Of a stretch of DNA of 24,006 bases, positions 22,343-24,006 are shown piece by piece (the first letter of the stretch is position 1; each line of letters begins with the position of its first letter). Source of the DNA: CBFFRJ01 sp965644225 (GTDB taxonomy: Bacteria > Pseudomonadota > Gammaproteobacteria > Enterobacterales > Enterobacteriaceae); contig NZ_CBFFRJ010000079.1 of assembly GCF_965644225.1 (NCBI RefSeq), forward strand, positions 1 to 24,006. The letters are read 5' to 3'. Both the position numbers and the translations under genes were made by a program. Below the pieces are notes generated by a model. That model saw only the letters and a list, made by a program, of their open reading frames with translations. It was not told the origin of the DNA and searched no databases.

Positions 22343-23911
22343 ATGCAACGTCGTGAGTTTCTAAAATATACCGCCGCAATAGGAGCATTCAGTGCTCTGC
22401 CTCTCTGGAGCCGTGCGTTGCTGGCTGCCAAAAGACCGGCTCTGCCCGTTCCTGCGTTACTGACCCCTGATGCGCAAAACCAGATTGCGCTCACCGTTCA
22501 GGCCGGTACATCGACGTTTGCCGGAAAGCAGGCGACCACTTGGGGATACAACGGCAATCTGCTTGGTCCGGCCCTTAAGTTGCGGCAAGGCAAAGCAGTG
22601 ACGGTTTCCATTCGCAATACCCTTGCAGAGGAGACCACGCTTCACTGGCATGGGCTCGAAATCCCCGGCGAGGTTGACGGCGGGCCGCAGGGCGTGATTA
22701 AGCCGGGTGCAAGTCGCACGGTCAATTTTACCCCCAGCCAGCCTGCGGCCACCTGCTGGTTTCATCCGCATCAACATGGCAAAACCGGTCGACAAGTGGC
22801 GATGGGGCTGGCGGGCCTGGTGCTGATTGAAGATGATAACAGCCGCAAGCTTCTCCTTCCGCAACAGTGGGGCATTGACGACGTGCCCGTCATCATTCAG
22901 GACAAAGAGTTCGCCGCTGACGGGCAGATCCACTATCAACTGGATGTGATGAGCGCGGCGGTGGGCTGGTTTGGCGATACGCTGCTCACCAATGGGGCGA
23001 TTTATCCGCAACATGCGGCTCCGCGTGGCTGGCTGCGTCTGCGTTTGCTCAACGGCTGCAATGCGCGCTCGCTCAATGTGGCGACCAGCGACAATCGACC
23101 ACTGTATGTGGTTGCCAGCGACGGAGGATTACTGACGGAGCCAGTGAAGGTGAGTGAACTGGCGATGTTGCCAGGAGAGCGTTTTGAGGTGCTGGTCGAA
23201 AACCGCGACAGCGCCGCCTTTGATCTGCTTACCCGGCCGGTAATGCAGATGGGGATGACGGTTGCGCCTTTTGATCAACCGCAGCCGATTTTGCGTATTC
23301 AGCCACTGGCCATCACCGCATCAGCCACTCTTCCCGATAGCCTGGCGGCTCTGCCTGCATTACCTGCGCTGGAAGGGCTAACCCAACGTCATCTGCAACT
23401 GTCTATGGATCCGATGCTCGATATGATGGGCATGCAGGCGTTACAGGCAAAGTACGGTGATGCGGCAATGGCGGGTATGAGTATGGCAAACGGGCACATG
23501 GGGCATGGTCAGATGAACCATGGCGCGATGGGGCATGGCGGCATGAATCATGGCGCTGGTGGTTTTGATTTTCATAACGCCAACCGGATTAACGGTAAAG
23601 CCTTTGATATGCAAACCCCGGCGTTTGCCGCGCAGAAAGCGACTTATGAACGCTGGGTGATTTCGGGAGAGGGCGACATGATGTTGCATCCTTTCCATAT
23701 ACACGGCACCCAGTTCCGCATTTTATCGGAAAATGGTAAGCCGCCTGCCGCCCATCGTTGTGGCTGGAAAGATATGGTCAGCGTCGAGGGGGCGAGAAGT
23801 GAGGTTCTGGTGAAGTTCAGTCATGACGCACCACCGGAGTATGCCTATATGGCGCACTGCCATCTGCTCGAGCATGAGGATACCGGCATGATGCTTGGGT
23901 TTACGGTTTAA
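22343..23911 (+). CDS. cueO: Multicopper oxidase CueO (cuprous oxidase)
   Basis: Periplasmic oxidase that turns copper(I) into less toxic copper(II), part of the Cue copper-tolerance response. It is 522 residues, close to the E. coli 516. The start at ATG 22343 is chosen because AAGGAAA is 6 bases upstream and a twin-arginine signal follows at once (RREFLK at residues 3-8, then a hydrophobic stretch). Copper ligands are all present: HWHG (101), WFHPHQHG (about 140), HPFHIHGTQF, and HCHLLEHEDTGM (Cys506, His511, Met516). The Met/His-rich insert (about 376-407, with GHMGHGQMNHG-type repeats) is the copper(I) entry site of CueO. The Cys in HRCGWKDM differs from Ala in E. coli CueO as I recall it. 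Confidence 0.97.
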   Translation: MQRREFLKYTAAIGAFSALPLWSRALLAAKRPALPVPALLTPDAQNQIALTVQAGTSTFAGKQATTWGYNGNLLGPALKLRQGKAVTVSIRNTLAEETTLHWHGLEIPGEVDGGPQGVIKPGASRTVNFTPSQPAATCWFHPHQHGKTGRQVAMGLAGLVLIEDDNSRKLLLPQQWGIDDVPVIIQDKEFAADGQIHYQLDVMSAAVGWFGDTLLTNGAIYPQHAAPRGWLRLRLLNGCNARSLNVATSDNRPLYVVASDGGLLTEPVKVSELAMLPGERFEVLVENRDSAAFDLLTRPVMQMGMTVAPFDQPQPILRIQPLAITASATLPDSLAALPALPALEGLTQRHLQLSMDPMLDMMGMQALQAKYGDAAMAGMSMANGHMGHGQMNHGAMGHGGMNHGAGGFDFHNANRINGKAFDMQTPAFAAQKATYERWVISGEGDMMLHPFHIHGTQFRILSENGKPPAAHRCGWKDMVSVEGARSEVLVKFSHDAPPEYAYMAHCHLLEHEDTGMMLGFTV

Positions 23912-23956
23912 AATGGGGGAGGCCTGATGCCCTCACCCCGACCCTTATGTCTTGAC

Positions 23957-23999
23957 CTTCCCCGCTCAGGCGGGGAAGATCCCCGACTGATCATCGGGG
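23957..23999 (+). terminator. Hairpins after cueO at the window end
   Basis: A perfect 9-base stem CTTCCCCGC-TCAG-GCGGGGAAG (23957-23978) is followed two bases later by CCCCGA-CTGATCA-TCGGGG (23981-23999) before a short G/T stretch. They are likely 3'-end structures for cueO and perhaps also for the next gene. In E. coli gcd is read toward cueO here; the window ends before any gene can be seen. Confidence 0.5.
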
Positions 24000-24006
24000 G
24001 GGTTGT

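Noticed and set aside
1..24006. CRISPR array, tRNA or rRNA genes, insertion sequence or prophage
   Set aside because: No spaced direct repeats, cloverleaf-like sequence, transposase or integrase could be found in the window.

Overview
The window comes from a member of the Enterobacteriaceae. The chromosomal backbone aroP / pdhR-aceE-aceF-lpd / acnB / yacL / speD-speE-yacC / cueO is the E. coli arrangement, and the proteins are near-identical in length and key residues to the E. coli ones. The differences from E. coli are a chaperone-usher fimbrial cluster before aroP, an unrelated unknown gene between lpd and acnB, and an AT-rich gene between acnB and yacL. These suggest a relative such as Citrobacter, Salmonella or Enterobacter. 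I cannot fix the genus from sequence alone; Citrobacter-like is only an impression.

Layout. Positions 1-4196 (+) hold the tail of a fimbrial operon: usher, two-domain tip adhesin, periplasmic chaperone. The usher carries an in-frame stop (58-60) and a frameshift at a run of nine G. The adhesin carries a frameshift at a run of six G. Only the chaperone reads through, so the cluster looks decayed or, less likely, phase-off. aroP (-) follows with its own terminator and a double TyrR box. The divergent pdhR (+) has a readable sigma-70 promoter and a perfect PdhR operator. An ERIC repeat and a possible 10-codon leader ORF lie between pdhR and aceE. aceE, aceF and lpd encode the three subunits of pyruvate dehydrogenase. 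A strong terminator separates aceF from lpd, which has its own promoter region.

From 13752 to 15179 there is a 475-residue protein of unknown function, in the slot where E. coli has yacH. acnB follows, with a GTG start and a well-formed promoter. Two hairpins follow acnB, and then an AT-rich gene (18166-18843, -) for an exported TPR-like protein that looks acquired. About 450 bases without a convincing gene come before yacL. Between yacL and speD is a 57-codon small ORF whose start codon lies in one arm of a perfect 12-base inverted repeat. speD (TTG start), speE and yacC run on the minus strand as a probable operon. cueO (+) is read divergently from yacC behind a CueR-type promoter with a 19-base spacer.

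How the genes work together. PdhR senses pyruvate and controls aceEF-lpd, which feed acetyl-CoA to the TCA cycle where AcnB acts. SpeD and SpeE make spermidine. CueO is a periplasmic copper oxidase. Most of the window is ordinary core genome. The items most worth a second look are the broken fimbrial genes, the hairpin-covered small ORF, the leader ORF beside the ERIC element, the unknown gene next to lpd, and the AT-rich TPR gene with its unexplained flank. I did not find a convincing new multi-gene system.
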